In this document: one piece after another, positions 34,251-44,593 of the stretch
Numbering within the stretch: the stretch's first letter is position 1
Layout: the number at the start of each line of letters is the position of its first letter
Assembly: GCA_964034945.1 (NCBI GenBank)
Contig: OZ035961.1
Coordinates: 58,751,384-58,815,383, forward strand
DNA: 64,000 bases
Direction: 5' to 3'
Source of the DNA: Chrysopilus asiliformis
Taxonomy: Eukaryota > Arthropoda > Insecta > Diptera > Rhagionidae
Made by a program: the position numbers and the translations under genes
The notes under the pieces: model-generated
Databases searched by the model: none
The model's input: only the letters and a program-made list of their open reading frames with translations
What the model was told of the DNA's origin: nothing

Positions 34251-35848
34251 TCACTCTGCCAGTAAGTTAATGGGTGCACTCTTCAGTTTCCTATCTATAA
34301 GTAAGTAATCTGTGACGCCAGCCTCTGTAGAGATGTGCAACACCCTGTTGTGGCGCTTGTTGTATTTTGGACAACATCCTGAGCGGCAATTGGCGAACGT
34401 GTGGTCAGCTTTTAAGCAGTTAATGCAAAGCCTTAGCTTCTTTACCTGCCTTAATCGCTCGACTGGTGATAGTTTAGTGAAATCGGGACAGGCGTAAATG
34501 TGATGATCGCTTCTCTTACAAATCGAGCATTTCATGTTTTTGAACATTTTTTGAAACTCTCCTGTGGTCAGGTTTCTCCTTACGCCCTACCGACTCTAGC
34601 GTTTGGAATCTAGTTTCGATGAACTTGAAGAATGCATCTAGACTTGGAATCTCCTTAGGATTGCTAAGGGATTGCTCAAACAATCGATGAGTTTCGGCGC
34701 TCATCTTGTGTAATAGGATGCGGAGCACCAGCGGTCCCCATTCCTTGGTTGGAACACCAAGATTCTGGATTGCCAGTAGAGCTTCCTTGGTGGTATCATG
34801 GATATGCTTCAAGGAGGATGCAGTTTCAACAATCACTGGCGATTGCGACAAAAGTTTATTTAATAACGCGGCAACGAGCATTCGCTGATTGTTGTAACGA
34901 TTCTGCACCAGATCCCACGCTCCTTTGTAATTTTCCTCGGCTACCTGAAGATGCTGTATGAGCCGGCTGGCCTCATCTGTTAGATTAGCCTTCAAATAAA
35001 ACATCTTCTCTGACTTGCTCATCGTGCCCTTGTGCACCAATTGCTCATAGATGTCGTGAAACTTTTTTTTTTAAATAGTTGCCATCAAACTTCGAGATGG
35101 ATATCTTCGGCAGCTTCAGTTGATTATTGCGGACCATCTCTGCGCCGGATTGATTTGTTTCACCCCTTTCTTGAAGAGTGAGTAAAGTTTCTTGACAGCG
35201 GGCCTCCATCTCTGAGTAGTACTTCTCATTATAATCCAACGGATTGTCGCCAATTGATAAAATTTCGGAATGTAACTCAGAAATTTTCTGCCAATAGTCC
35301 ATTATAAAATTGACCTTTAGCTTGTAGTAAGAATGCGAGTGGGCCTGGTTGATATCAACTTCGATAGCACGGATAAATCTTTCTAAGGCTGCCATGGATG
35401 CCTTTTGTTTGCGGATTAACCTCTGTTCCTCATCGAAATTGCCCACGCAATTTTCTTCTTGTGTTTCTTCTGCTGCACTGAAGCCTCCCTTGACGGTGTA
35501 TTCGCTGACCGTTGCTTTGGCTTGATCTCCAGTACTCGTGTTGTCGTTACTACTACACTTGCTGATAGTAGTTAGTACCACTGCCTTGAATTCCTCATAA
35601 AGCTTCTTAACTTGTCAGAAGTATCCTTGTGTGAAATATAGGTGATCCATATTAGTTCCTTTATATATGGACATGGACTCGTCATTATATTCAAATGCTG
35701 ACCACAGCTTCTCTAATTCTTCAAGTTTTGATTGAAGATACTCTGGCTTCCATCGGGATGGGCCGTCCTTCTTGTAGTTGGACCATAATCTCTCGATGGT
35801 CTTTCCGAAACTTGTCTGCTGAGAAGCTAATTCCTCTAAAGATGCCAT
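34251..35848 (-). pseudogene. gag: BEL Gag, several frameshifts
   Basis: An ATG at 35848 gives MASLEELASQQTSFGKTIER, a plausible Gag start 150 bp after the primer site. Pieces continue at 35581-35045 (coiled region, ending ISKFDGNYLK), 35040-34516 (the DUF1759-type retrotransposon Gag region) and 34547-34251. The last piece has two zinc-binding segments, CSICKRSDHHIYAC and CINCLKADHTFANC. Breaks are at ~35600, ~35060 (inside an A/T homopolymer) and ~34530. The frame then runs into the composite insert at 34257. Three breaks make it non-functional as assembled. Confidence 0.88.
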
Positions 35849-36000
35849 GATGTCGTTGTAAAACGCTGCTAATACTTCGGTTGCTGATCACGTTGTTGTA
35901 TGATTATTTGTTGAACGTTGCTAGGCACTACGGCTGCTAACCACGCTGCTGTATGACTGACTGCTGAACGCTGCTAGGCCCCACGGCTGCTAACCACGTT
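35849..36000 (-). promoter_or_regulatory. BEL leader with a tandem repeat
   Basis: Between primer site and Gag start, a unit containing GCTGCTAACCACG and TGAACG(C/T)TGCTAGGC is present twice in ~65-bp register. It would lie in the 5' untranslated RNA, a usual place for packaging signals. Confidence 0.45.
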
Positions 36001-36020
36001 GAATCACGCCGGGGTCACCA
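36001..36020 (-). promoter_or_regulatory. Primer binding site, tRNA-Trp type
   Basis: Five bases inside the 5' LTR the minus strand reads TGGTGACCCCGGCGTGATTC. This is complementary to the 3' end of eukaryotic tRNA-Trp (as I remember it, ...AATCACGTCGGGGTCA plus CCA) with one mismatch. It would prime minus-strand DNA synthesis. Confidence 0.7.
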
Positions 36021-36025
36021 AAAAA

Positions 36026-36454
36026 TGTCCAAATACTCTTTTGTATCTGGAGTCCGCTGTAGATCTGGAATCGTTTCCCTTCTTGCGGCTTTACAATGCT
36101 ATTTCACTGATGTGAATTAATGAACCACCGTCCATATAATGATAGACTTGTTAATGGTTAAAACGAATGAGTTTATTTCAATGATTTGAACTAACTAACT
36201 GTTAACACAGTTCACAGCGATATTTATATCTACTTATGACTAAACATTATTTTGGGAAGTATATTTTAGTAAGTACAAAGTTTGTAAATACTTAACGTCT
36301 AAAGAACTCGTGCCATGCGATTATATAACAATCGGAAGACGACATAATTGTAATTGTTTGCGGAACTAGAAATGTGAAGCAAGCAATTTGCCCAGTAGGT
36401 TCAAGTGCAGCTGATGAAGAAATTTGCTGATGTTATTCTTATTGCACTTGAACA
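36026..36454 (-). repeat. BEL 5' LTR
   Basis: This is upstream relative to transcription. It is 429 bp with TG...CA ends, matches 13565-13993 except at two positions, and is followed on its right by the target copy AATTT. It should contain the promoter and poly(A) signals, which I did not resolve. Confidence 0.95.
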
Positions 36455-37604
36455 AATTTGTTTTATGCAGGTGCAAAATTTTAATGGTGCGCTAGTTCTT
36501 GTTCAAGTTAACGTTATAGTAGCCATTACTTTACTTAAACTTAAATTAGTTTAGCTTACCTGATAGTTTGCAATTATTAGTTTGTGGAGATTTTTTATTG
36601 TTTTAGGAATAATTAAAATTTATTAAAATTTATTATTTAGTAATTGTAAGAAAAACGAATGCTCTATCTGGGCAAAATAAAATTATAAATGTTTAACTCG
36701 ATAAACAACTACATTATGTTTTGTTAATTTGATATTTTAGAGTTGGATGCGAGTATGAGTTGAAGCTGACTCATCGTACGAAATATGCTAGCATATTTCG
36801 GCAATATGTTCGATCGGTTGCATAAAATTTCTTTCCTTTCCTGATCCCTTTTGTTCCTAGTAGTTTTACCTGTAAATGGCACGAAAATTATTATGTGATG
36901 GTTGACTACAGCATAGAGAAACGATCCACCCCTCCGACGAGTATAGCCGTAAGAAAATCTAACGTGCCACTCTCTATAGCTGTAGCAAATTATTATGATT
37001 ATTAGACGTACAACTTGACCACTACAGATGCACCGTTTTTGAGATATTCGGTTTCATAATTTTATAATATAATAATTTTATTTATAATAATAATTTTATA
37101 TAATAATTTTATTTATAAGTAATTGGTTTATGATATGAGAAGTATGAAGTAAATATCATACATACAGTGTTCAAAACACTCCCATTTCTAGTCTTTCGTT
37201 CAAATTAGTTATATTAAATAATGACGAAGGTTTTACATAAATTTACTACTATTTCATCGATTCTATTAATATTTTTCGGCCGATTTACTACGATTTCGAA
37301 GATCAAAAATCTCACAACCCTGAACACAACTATAATGCTGGGAGCGAAATATGAGCCGTTCACTGCACACATCGATTAACTCCACTTTTGAAAAACATTA
37401 AAATTAAGTGTAAAGCACTTCGTATAGTCATAACTTTTTATATTTATAATAGTTTTGCTGAATAATAAGGATTCCTGAATAATAAGCGACAAAATTTTTA
37501 TATTATAAAAAGAATTTTAGAAAACAATGCACATTATTTCATCGCATTTCTCAACTTTTTAACCGACTTCCAAAAAGGAAAAGGTTCTCAATTCCACCTG
37601 AATA
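36455..37604. other. AT-rich DNA right of the BEL element
   Basis: Begins with the target copy AATTT. No gene seen. 37070-37115 is an AATTTTAT-rich run. TTTATAAGTAATTGGTTTATG at 37108 has a relative near 56060, so part of it is a dispersed repeat. Confidence 0.35.
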
Positions 37605-38162
37605 TTTTTTATACCCGTATGGTGAAACCAAAGGGTATATTAACTTTGCCTTACCGTTTGTAACGCCAAGATCCCGTCATCGCACAAAAAAATGAATTAC
37701 ACCAGTGTGTTTAGAATGATGAAAAAAGTTGAATTTAGCATGTCCGTCCGTCTGTCTGTCCGTCTGTCTGTCTGTGGCGCGGATTGCGGGCGCACGGATT
37801 GAGCTACAGACTTAAAATTTGGCACAAGTCCGTTTTTCGTAAAATGCGAGGCTAAGTTCGTTAATGGGCAAAAATGGACCATTAGGGGGGATACCCCCCA
37901 TACGAACGAAAACGTTTTTTGCGAATATCTCAAAAACGGTGTATCTTATCAAAAAAAGTGCAAGAACAAAAGTTGTTTAGGATATGATTCTACATTAAAG
38001 TTCCATACATCAAAATCCAATTGGAATAAGTTTTAAAAAAATCTGATTGGAAAGTTTGACTTCAAAGTGGAATTTTGGTACAACTGTTCGAATTTTGATA
38101 CGAATATCACCATACGGGTCTCCAATGATTGCCAGATTGGCAATTATAGCTTTTGTTATGTT
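37605..38162 (-). mobile_element. GTCY-microsatellite repeat element (copy A2)
   Basis: Runs from TATACCCGTATGGTGAAACC to AGCTTTTGTTATGTT, with a (GTCY)n array at 37741-37775 and GGCGCGGATTGCGGGCGCAC. It matches copies A1 (inverted) and A3 through most of its length. Frames read through the array are repeat artefacts. Confidence 0.8.
37697..37780. repeat. (GTCY)n microsatellite inside element A2
   Basis: Alternating GTCC and GTCT tetramers (GTCCGTCCGTCTGTCTGTCC) are found at the same relative place in copies A1 and A3 but with different lengths, i.e. an internal proto-microsatellite of the family. Confidence 0.8.
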
Positions 38163-38406
38163 TTTACGTTGTGTTCAGTACAACACAAGGAAGGTTCTTT
38201 TATATATTTCCCCCGTGTTAACCCCTTCAAACCCCTCCCTGCTTGGGATATCGAGTAAAATTCTTTTTATTGTGTTCAGTACAATATCTGGAAGATTCTT
38301 TTATATATTTCTCATCTGCGGACTTATCCCCTCAAACCCTTTGTAATTTTACCTATATTAAAAATTGAAACTAAAAACGTTCGAAATAAAAAAAAAATTT
38401 CTAAAA
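38163..38406. other. AT-rich spacer with a tandem repeat
   Basis: Two diverged copies of a ~80-bp unit (TGTTCAGTACAA ... TCTTTTATATATTTC ... CCCCTCAAACCC) lie at 38169-38250 and 38273-38345. No gene. Confidence 0.4.
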
Positions 38407-38986
38407 AAAATAAAACCGACTTTAAAAAAAACTGAAAAGAGAAAAAAGCACTAAAAAGAAAAAAATAATTTCAAACTATGTCCATTAATAGCGTATTTAA
38501 AATTCGGCTTTTTTGGAGTGGCGTTAAATTTGCAACTAAAATAAATTACATACTTTCTAACCCTTAAGGCTAATCGTTTACATACTTTCTAACCCTTAAG
38601 GCTAACTAAGAACTAAGATCGACTCCAAAAATTGTGTTGTCAAACAGATTAACTATAGACACGGCTCTTAGAAGCACCAAAACTAAGTTCTTTTATGTCC
38701 CAAATTGGATTCCCTATTTTTAAGCAATCGCTATAAAAAAGCCCACTGTCTCATATGTTACTATTTTTTGTAGAAATCTATCCTATTTTTTGTCTCCATG
38801 TACAAACTGATTTTGTGCGAAACTTGACAATAGAAATTTTACAACGATTTTATTTAGTGTAAATTTAACGCCACTCCAAAAAAGCCGAATTTTAAATACG
38901 CTATTAATGGACATAGTTTGAAATTATTTTTTTCTTTTTAGTGCTTTTTTCTCTTTTCAGTTTTTTTTAAAGTCGGTTTTATTTTT
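38407..38986. mobile_element. Foldback element FB1, ~125-bp arms
   Basis: Arms 38407-38531 and 38861-38986 are inverted copies with almost no mismatch (ATTCGGCTTTTTTGGAGTGG in one). Each holds GCACTAAAAAGAAAAAAATA, shared with FB3. The ~330-bp spacer contains a 32-bp tandem duplication (CATACTTTCTAACCCTTAAG at 38549 and 38581). No coding capacity. Confidence 0.85.
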
Positions 38987-39239
38987 GTTTTATGGAGTTA
39001 GTTGGAGTGTGCAGTGAGCGGCTCATATCGTTCTCTCACTAGTAAAATGCATACTTACATGTGTGTGTGCAATGTGCATCATACCAAAAAGCCATCGCTC
39101 GAGGCTTTCATTCATTTTTATGCGAGGCCCACAAACCGCTTTGAACAAGAAGCGAAAACCTAAATAGAAATCATTTTCGTTCCCAAGAACGAGAGTCGGA
39201 AACCACAGCAAACACTTTTGCCGTTAAGAGCGAAAAGAA

Positions 39240-39575
39240 CGAAATAACATGACATTCAATACATCAGATTCAATACACACAAAGGAGCAGCATAAAAAGA
39301 GTATAAATGTGAAATCTGTACTACAAGCAGCAAACGCAGCGGCAGTGAAAATTTAGATTTTGATTCTTAAAAAGATAATTGAACATAGTTTAACATAACA
39401 AAATACCCGAAACAATGCTTTAATGTAGGCCGGATCTTATAACACAGTTTCTGTTCGGATGTCACCACAAACTATCGAGTTTCATCGATTGCAAATTTGT
39501 TATCATGGCAGCAAGCCGATTTTCTAATTTGTACCCCCATAACCAAAATCCAAGACGTATCCACGTCAAAATTGG
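39240..39575 (+). repeat. Dispersed repeat E, copy 1
   Basis: AAAAAGAGTATAAATGTGAA through GACGTATCCACGTCAAA, about 300 bp, matches 56290-56580 in the same orientation with roughly one difference per ten bases. It has no coding potential. It lies directly left of the tandem-repeat element, so it may be one end of a larger Helentron-like unit. Confidence 0.65.
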
Positions 39576-40990
39576 AAAAAGGACATTTTCGTTATCCTTA
39601 CAGGACTTTTCGGTTAGAATTTTGAAAATTTAATACCGGATTCATGATCAGCGACCCCAAAAACCCCATAATGCCAATTTTTCCGGGGAAAATGGGAAAA
39701 AGGATATTTGCGTTATCCTTTCAGGACCTCCCGTTTCGAATTTTGAAAATCTAATACCGGATTCGTGATCAGCGACCCCAAAAACCCCATAATGCCAATT
39801 TTCCCGGGGAAAATGGGAAAAAGGATATTTGCGTTATCCTTTCAGGACCTCCCGTTTCGAATTTTGAAAATCTAATACCGGATTCGTGATCAGCGACCCC
39901 AAAAACCCGATAATGCAAATTTTTCCGGGGCAAAATGGAAAAAAGGATATTTTCGTTATCCTTACAGGACCTTCATTTTCGATTTTTGAAAATCTAACAT
40001 AGCTAAAAACCTGCTCCGGGCAACGCAGATCATTTTGCAAAAAAACGCGTAAAATCGGTACAGTAGTTTTTGAGTTTTGTAATCTCAAACAAACAGACAG
40101 ACAAACAAACATCCATTTTTATACACTTTCTATTAAGTTGGATTGTCGCGACCTATGTGGCTACCTACCTACCTATGTGTCTTTCTCTGGAATCTTTGGA
40201 ACCTTATATCTCCGAAACTATGCAACCTAGGAAGATGAAATTTTGTCACCTTGCGTAGTTCCGGTGACAGTTCAATATTTTTACTACTCCATCCTTGTAA
40301 GGATAAGGTCCTGTAAGGATAACGCAAATATCCTTTTTCCCATTTTTTCCGGGAAAAAATTGTATTAGGGGGTTTTCGGGGTCGCTGATCACGAATTCGG
40401 TGTTAGATTTTCAAAATTCAAAACGGAAGGTCCTGTAAGGATAACTCAAATATCCTTTTTCCCATTTTTTCCGGGAAAAAATGGTATTAGGGGGTTTTCG
40501 GGGTCGCTGATCACGAATTCGGTGTTAGATTTTCAAAATTCAGAACGGAAGGTCCTGTAAGGATAACGCAAATATCCTTTTTCCCATTTTTCCCGGGAAA
40601 AACTGGCACCAGGGGGTTTTCGGGGTCGCTGATCACGAATTCGGTGTTAGATTTTCAAAATTCAAAACGGAAGGTCCTGTAAGGATAACGCAAATATCCT
40701 TTTTCCCATTTTTCCCGGGAAAAACTGGCATCAGGGGGTTTTCGGGGTCGCTGATCACGAATTCGGTGTTAGATTTTCAAAATTCAAAACGGAAAATCCT
40801 GTAAGGATGACGCACATATCCTTTTCCCATTTTTTCCGGGGAAAAATTGCATTAGGGGGTTTTTGGGGTCGCTGAATCCGATTCTGACATTTAAAATTCT
40901 GTAAGGATAACGGAATGTCCTGCAAAGATAACGTGAGTTTCCTTTTGCTCAAATTTCCCGCGAAAGATCTTTTCTGGAGGTTTTTGGTAG
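39576..40990. mobile_element. Helentron-like element(s) with ~120-bp tandem arrays, two arrays facing apart
   Basis: Left half (minus sense, 39576-40117): about four ~125-bp units with GATTCGTGATCAGCGACCCC, then AAACAAACAGACAGACAAAC. Right half (plus sense, 40118-40990): CACTTTCTATTAAGTTGGAT, TGTCGCGACC, CTACC repeats, then about five units with GGTCCTGTAAGGATAACGCA and GGGTCGCTGATCACGAATTC. The right half matches the start of the element at 48711. The bidirectional layout suggests two copies joined head to head or one inverted duplication. Confidence 0.7.
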
Positions 40991-41020
40991 GCTAATTCAA
41001 GACTAAAAAGTATAAAATAT

Positions 41021-41336
41021 AAAAAACACTTTAAAAAACAAGTTTTATAACCTTATACACTTTCAAAATGCACTAAAAAGTAAAAAACAAGTTCAAAGTT
41101 TCACAAAAAATGTTTTTATAAATTGCGTGTTGTTGTGAAAGTATAAAGTGTGTGACGTTGCATTTGCTCTTGAATCTGTAATAGCGGTTTCATACTGTGC
41201 AACGCAGCACACTTTATACTTTCACAACAACGCGCAATTTATAAAAACATTTTTTGTGAAACTTTGAACTTGTTTTTTACTTTTTAGTGCATTTTGAAAG
41301 TGTAAAAGGTTATAAAACTTGTTTTTTCAAGTGTTT
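41021..41336. mobile_element. Foldback element FB2, ~130-bp arms
   Basis: Arms 41021-41152 and 41207-41336 pair with few mismatches around a ~54-base loop. Words: GTTCAAAGTTTCACAAAAAA and ATGCACTAAAAAGTAAAAAA. It is built like FB1 and FB3. No coding capacity. Confidence 0.85.
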
Positions 41337-41508
41337 TTTTTTTTTATAGATTTGCTCCACGCTACCAAGGAGTTAATTTCGCGCATTTCGTTGGAAATGG
41401 CTTTTATTACTGCTACAATTAGCACAGAAGGGAAAACTCTTACACCCGGTTTCACAGTGCGAGCTTGAGCTTCGAATTTGGTTTAAGCTTTCGCTTAACT
41501 GTTATTAC

Positions 41509-42977
41509 TAGGGCTGCCAAAAATATGCATTTGCATATTTCTTCTCGTTATGATTTCGGCTCCGGGAGTTTTTTATTCATCCGAATCAATAAGTTTAGAA
41601 GCGAATGAAGGTCACTTGTTGTTGCATATTTCGCATATTTGACACGTTAGTGCATATTTGCATATAAATGCATATAAATGCATATAATGCATATTTAGTT
41701 GCATATTTCATGAACAACCAAATTTTTTTTGTACAATTCAAATTATAATTCGACTGTTTCAGCTAGAATAAATATTAAAAATAAATAAATATGTGTTTTT
41801 ACTTTCTTCTACGAAGTATAATACAGTATTGTATTCATAAAAAATTTCGACCTTTTAATTTAACCTAAAAAAAAACATTTCCCGATCATTCCTTAGTCAA
41901 TTGGAGTCATATTAAAAAAATGTCTTTTTGTCTGTCAGTCTGTCTGTCAGTCTGTGTACAAGATTTCTCAAAAACTAATAGAGCTAGCGCAATGAAATTT
42001 TATAGGCATGTTGGGTCCTGGAATGGGACGATCCTATCAACTTTTGGTGGAAATCCGTTAACCGGAAGTATCCAAAATGGCGGTTTTTCAAAAATCGCAA
42101 TTTCGTTTTTCTCGATTTACTCCCAAACTACGCGTTTTTTGGAGAAAATAAAATTTCCCACACTTTTGTCTTTAGCTATAACTCGATATCTCAACCTGTT
42201 ATCGAGATAAACCGTTATTTCAAAAAAATTAATTTTTTTCCATTATCTCGAAAAAAATGGTTTTTAGCTTACTGTATATATGAGATGAATTAATGAGAAT
42301 GACATTCTGCACAATTTTGTCTTTTACAGTTATCCATTATCTTTTACCGTTATTGAAATATTTTTATTAAAATGTAAAAAATATATTTTTGCGAATTACA
42401 TACTTGCAAACTAACAGTTTTTCGAAAAAACTTTTGAAAAACGAATTAAAGACAATGAAATTTTCTACATTTTTACCTTTTACCGTAAATTGATATCTTT
42501 TACCGTTCTCAAGTTATTTCAAATTTTGTACATTTTGACGTCGTCTTTGGTTGACAAAACGATAGGGATAGCGTAAATTGCGCAGGGTCGTAGATTTTGT
42601 GGAAGAAAGTTTTGTGGTAGCAACAACTGAGATTTTTCTACAAGTTTTATTATACCATAGACAATATGAAGTATTGAACATCTTTTCGAAATATCTTAAA
42701 ATTTAACAGTTGCAATTTAGAAACAAGTAAAAAAATTTTTTGTCAGTCAAAATGTCAATCTTTTTTACAGACTATTATTTTTTCAATTTTTTTATTTTCC
42801 ACATAAGTCGAATTAACCACATTTTAACAAGTTCCGTTCACTATTTTGGGTGAAATATACTATATTTCGGATTTTTAATGTTTTTAAAGTGCATATTTAA
42901 GTGCATATTTTGCCGTTTTTAGTGCATATTATATGCGCATATTTCGCCTTTTTTAGTGCATATTTTTGGCAGCCCTA
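41509..42977. mobile_element. hAT-type MITE, itself carrying a Helentron-like insert
   Basis: An 8-bp duplication GTTATTAC (41501-41508 and 42978-42985) flanks ends TAGGGCTGCCAAAAATATGC, perfect for ~20 bp. Subterminal zones repeat TGCATATTTG-type words on both sides. This fits hAT. It contains insert B1 (41795-42635). No transposase remains. Confidence 0.88.
41795..42635 (+). mobile_element. Helentron-like repeat B, copy 1
   Basis: From TTACTTTCTTCTACGAAGTA to GCGCAGGGTCGTAGATTTTG. It includes CTGTCAGTCTGTCTGTCAGT at 41934 and GTTAACCGGAAGTATCCAAA-type words, all found inverted in 51390-52307. The array and lack of genes fit a non-autonomous Helentron. Confidence 0.75.
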
Positions 42978-43090
42978 GTTATTACTGTTTCACAGTGCTG
43001 GTTTAGTCCTTAAACTGAGTTTAAATTTCCGTTTATTTAAGCCACAAACTTGAGCGCTTAAGCTAAAGCTTAGCATGCGAAATGGGCAAG

Positions 43091-43627
43091 AGTTCAGATT
43101 AGCGACAATGACGCTAGAGATTTTCGTGTATAGGGAAAGGTAGATAGAAGCATCCCCTATCTAAAATGGGTATTTTTAGCCGTCGCTCGCATTTTCAGTT
43201 GTAGCTCAAGTTTTTTTTCGTAAGAAAAGTGAGGTTGTATGAAAATTTTAAAATGAAATTTTGTAATTAAAACTGCGTCAGCAGTCATTTCAAACCACTT
43301 TTATAAGGTTTGCGAACCAAAATTGTGCTAGTAAAAGTAGTTTCGTTGCAAAATTCCACTTTTTGTCGATGGGGTATAAATCGAAGGGTGAGGGGGAAAA
43401 CCCTACCATGCTATATATTTTTGGAATCCACTCTTCATTACCTTTCATTGGAGATATAACACACCCCCGTACCACCCCCCAGAAAAAAGTTTCATACAAA
43501 GTTTGACCCCTGGAGGGGGCAAGAGGGCGAGCGGCGGCTAAAAATACCCATTTTGGATAGGGGATGCTTCTATCTACCCCTCCCTATATACGAAAAATCT
43601 CTAGCGTCATTGTCGCTAAACTGAACT
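43091..43627. mobile_element. Inverted-repeat element sharing a module with the 2.5-kb foldback
   Basis: Arms ~100 bp: AGTTCAGATTAGCGACAATG at 43091, its complement ending at 43627, and CATCCCCTATCTAAAATGGG / inverted at 43548. Inside, 43216-43325 (AAGAAAAGTGAGGTTGTATG ... CAAACCACTTTTATAAGGTT) closely matches part of both arms of 31377-33911. No gene. Confidence 0.75.
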
Positions 43628-44099
43628 TTAGCCAAAAATTTTCTGTGATGACGCAAATCATAAAATATCTGATGTGAACAGCACATGACTTTATTATAAA
43701 AAATCCACGTTCCTACGCAATTTACACAATAACCCGAAAATTAAAATATATTTTTTTGCAAATTTTCTTTAGAAAATCTGAAATATCTCCATAACGGTGA
43801 AAAATAACGATTTACAAATTCAATCAAATTCAATTTAAAATTCAAATTTTAAATTTGTACGAATTCAATAACCGGGTAGCTAAATATTGTTTACCATGAG
43901 TACAGAAATACACAGTGGCCTATTAAATTCACTAAACTGAGTTTTGTTAATCGACACACAAAATTTAACTGTGAAACAGCACTTGTGAGAGCGAAATCTT
44001 AAGCTACCAGGATAAGTTTAAGCTCCCACTGTGAAACCGGGCATTAGTTTCGTAAAAGCTGGAAGCAGAAAACTAAAAAAAAATAAGAAATTTTTTTTT

Positions 44100-44351
44100 T
44101 AAAAAAAGCTTTTATTAAAAAAGAATGCACTAAAAAGAAAAAAATAATTTTCTGGACGCTGTGTATCACAAATATAAAAGCTTTTTAAAAGCGAGATAAA
44201 TTTTTATTTTATTGTTTTATGCTTTATCTTTTTTATTTTATTGTTTTATGCTTTATCTCGCTTTTTAAAAGCTTTTATATTTGTGATACACAGCGTCCAG
44301 AAAATTATTTTTTTCTTTTTAGTGCATTCTTTTTTAATAAAAGCTTTTTTA
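44100..44351. mobile_element. Foldback element FB3, ~100-bp arms
   Basis: Arms 44100-44200 and 44252-44351 are essentially complementary throughout (TTTTCTGGACGCTGTGTATC in one). The ~51-base loop is a tandem duplication of TTTTATTGTTTTATGCTTTA. The arms contain GCACTAAAAAGAAAAAAATA, as in FB1. No coding capacity. Confidence 0.88.
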
Positions 44352-44384
44352 AAAAAAAAATTTTTATTTTTTTTATTTTGTTCT

Positions 44385-44548
44385 TTTTATACCCGTATGG
44401 TGAAACCAAAGGGTATATTAACTTTGCTTTACCGTTTGTAACGCCAAGATCCCGTCATCACACACAAAAATGAATTACACCAGTGTGTTTAGAATGATAA
44501 AAAAAATTGAATTTTGCATGTCCGTCCGTCTGTCCGTCTGTCTGTCCA

Positions 44549-44593
<45 letters not shown>

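Larger units (their letters stand above)
28638..34257. mobile_element. Composite insert in BEL between gag and protease
   Basis: GCCAG flanks both ends (28633-28637 and 34258-34262). It holds, left to right, a pogo/Tigger-like sequence with CTCTAACTCGAA repeats (from 28868), a foldback with a GTCY repeat element (29231-30143), a THAP-domain gene (30399-31213) and a 2535-bp palindrome (31377-33911). No common terminal inverted repeats were found at its two ends, so it may be one large THAP-type transposon with inserts or several elements joined. Confidence 0.65.
13565..36454 (-). mobile_element. BEL/Pao LTR retroelement with envelope-like gene, heavily nested
   Basis: Direct 429-bp LTRs (13565-13993 and 36026-36454) begin TG and end CA on both strands, and flank AATTT on both sides (13560-13564 and 36455-36459). 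They differ at two sites (G/T in AAGAAC-CGTG and T/C in GCGGAA-TAG). Transcription is leftward: gag (35848-34251), protease (28632-27979), reverse transcriptase, RNase H and integrase (27936-15640, interrupted), then an envelope-like gene (to 13978). Without its inserts the element would be about 8.5 kb, normal for an env-bearing BEL element. Three large inserts, 18568-26001, 26552-27900 and 28638-34257, account for the excess. Confidence 0.95.
41445..44041. mobile_element. TIR element with CCCGGTTTCACAGTG ends, containing nested inserts
   Basis: Left CCCGGTTTCACAGTGCGAGC and right (inverted) CCCGGTTTCACAGTGGGAGC. The flanks, TTACA and CATTAG, show no clear duplication. Inside are a hAT element (41509-42977) and an inverted-repeat element (43091-43627). 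The remaining sequence is non-coding. Superfamily unassigned. Confidence 0.65.
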
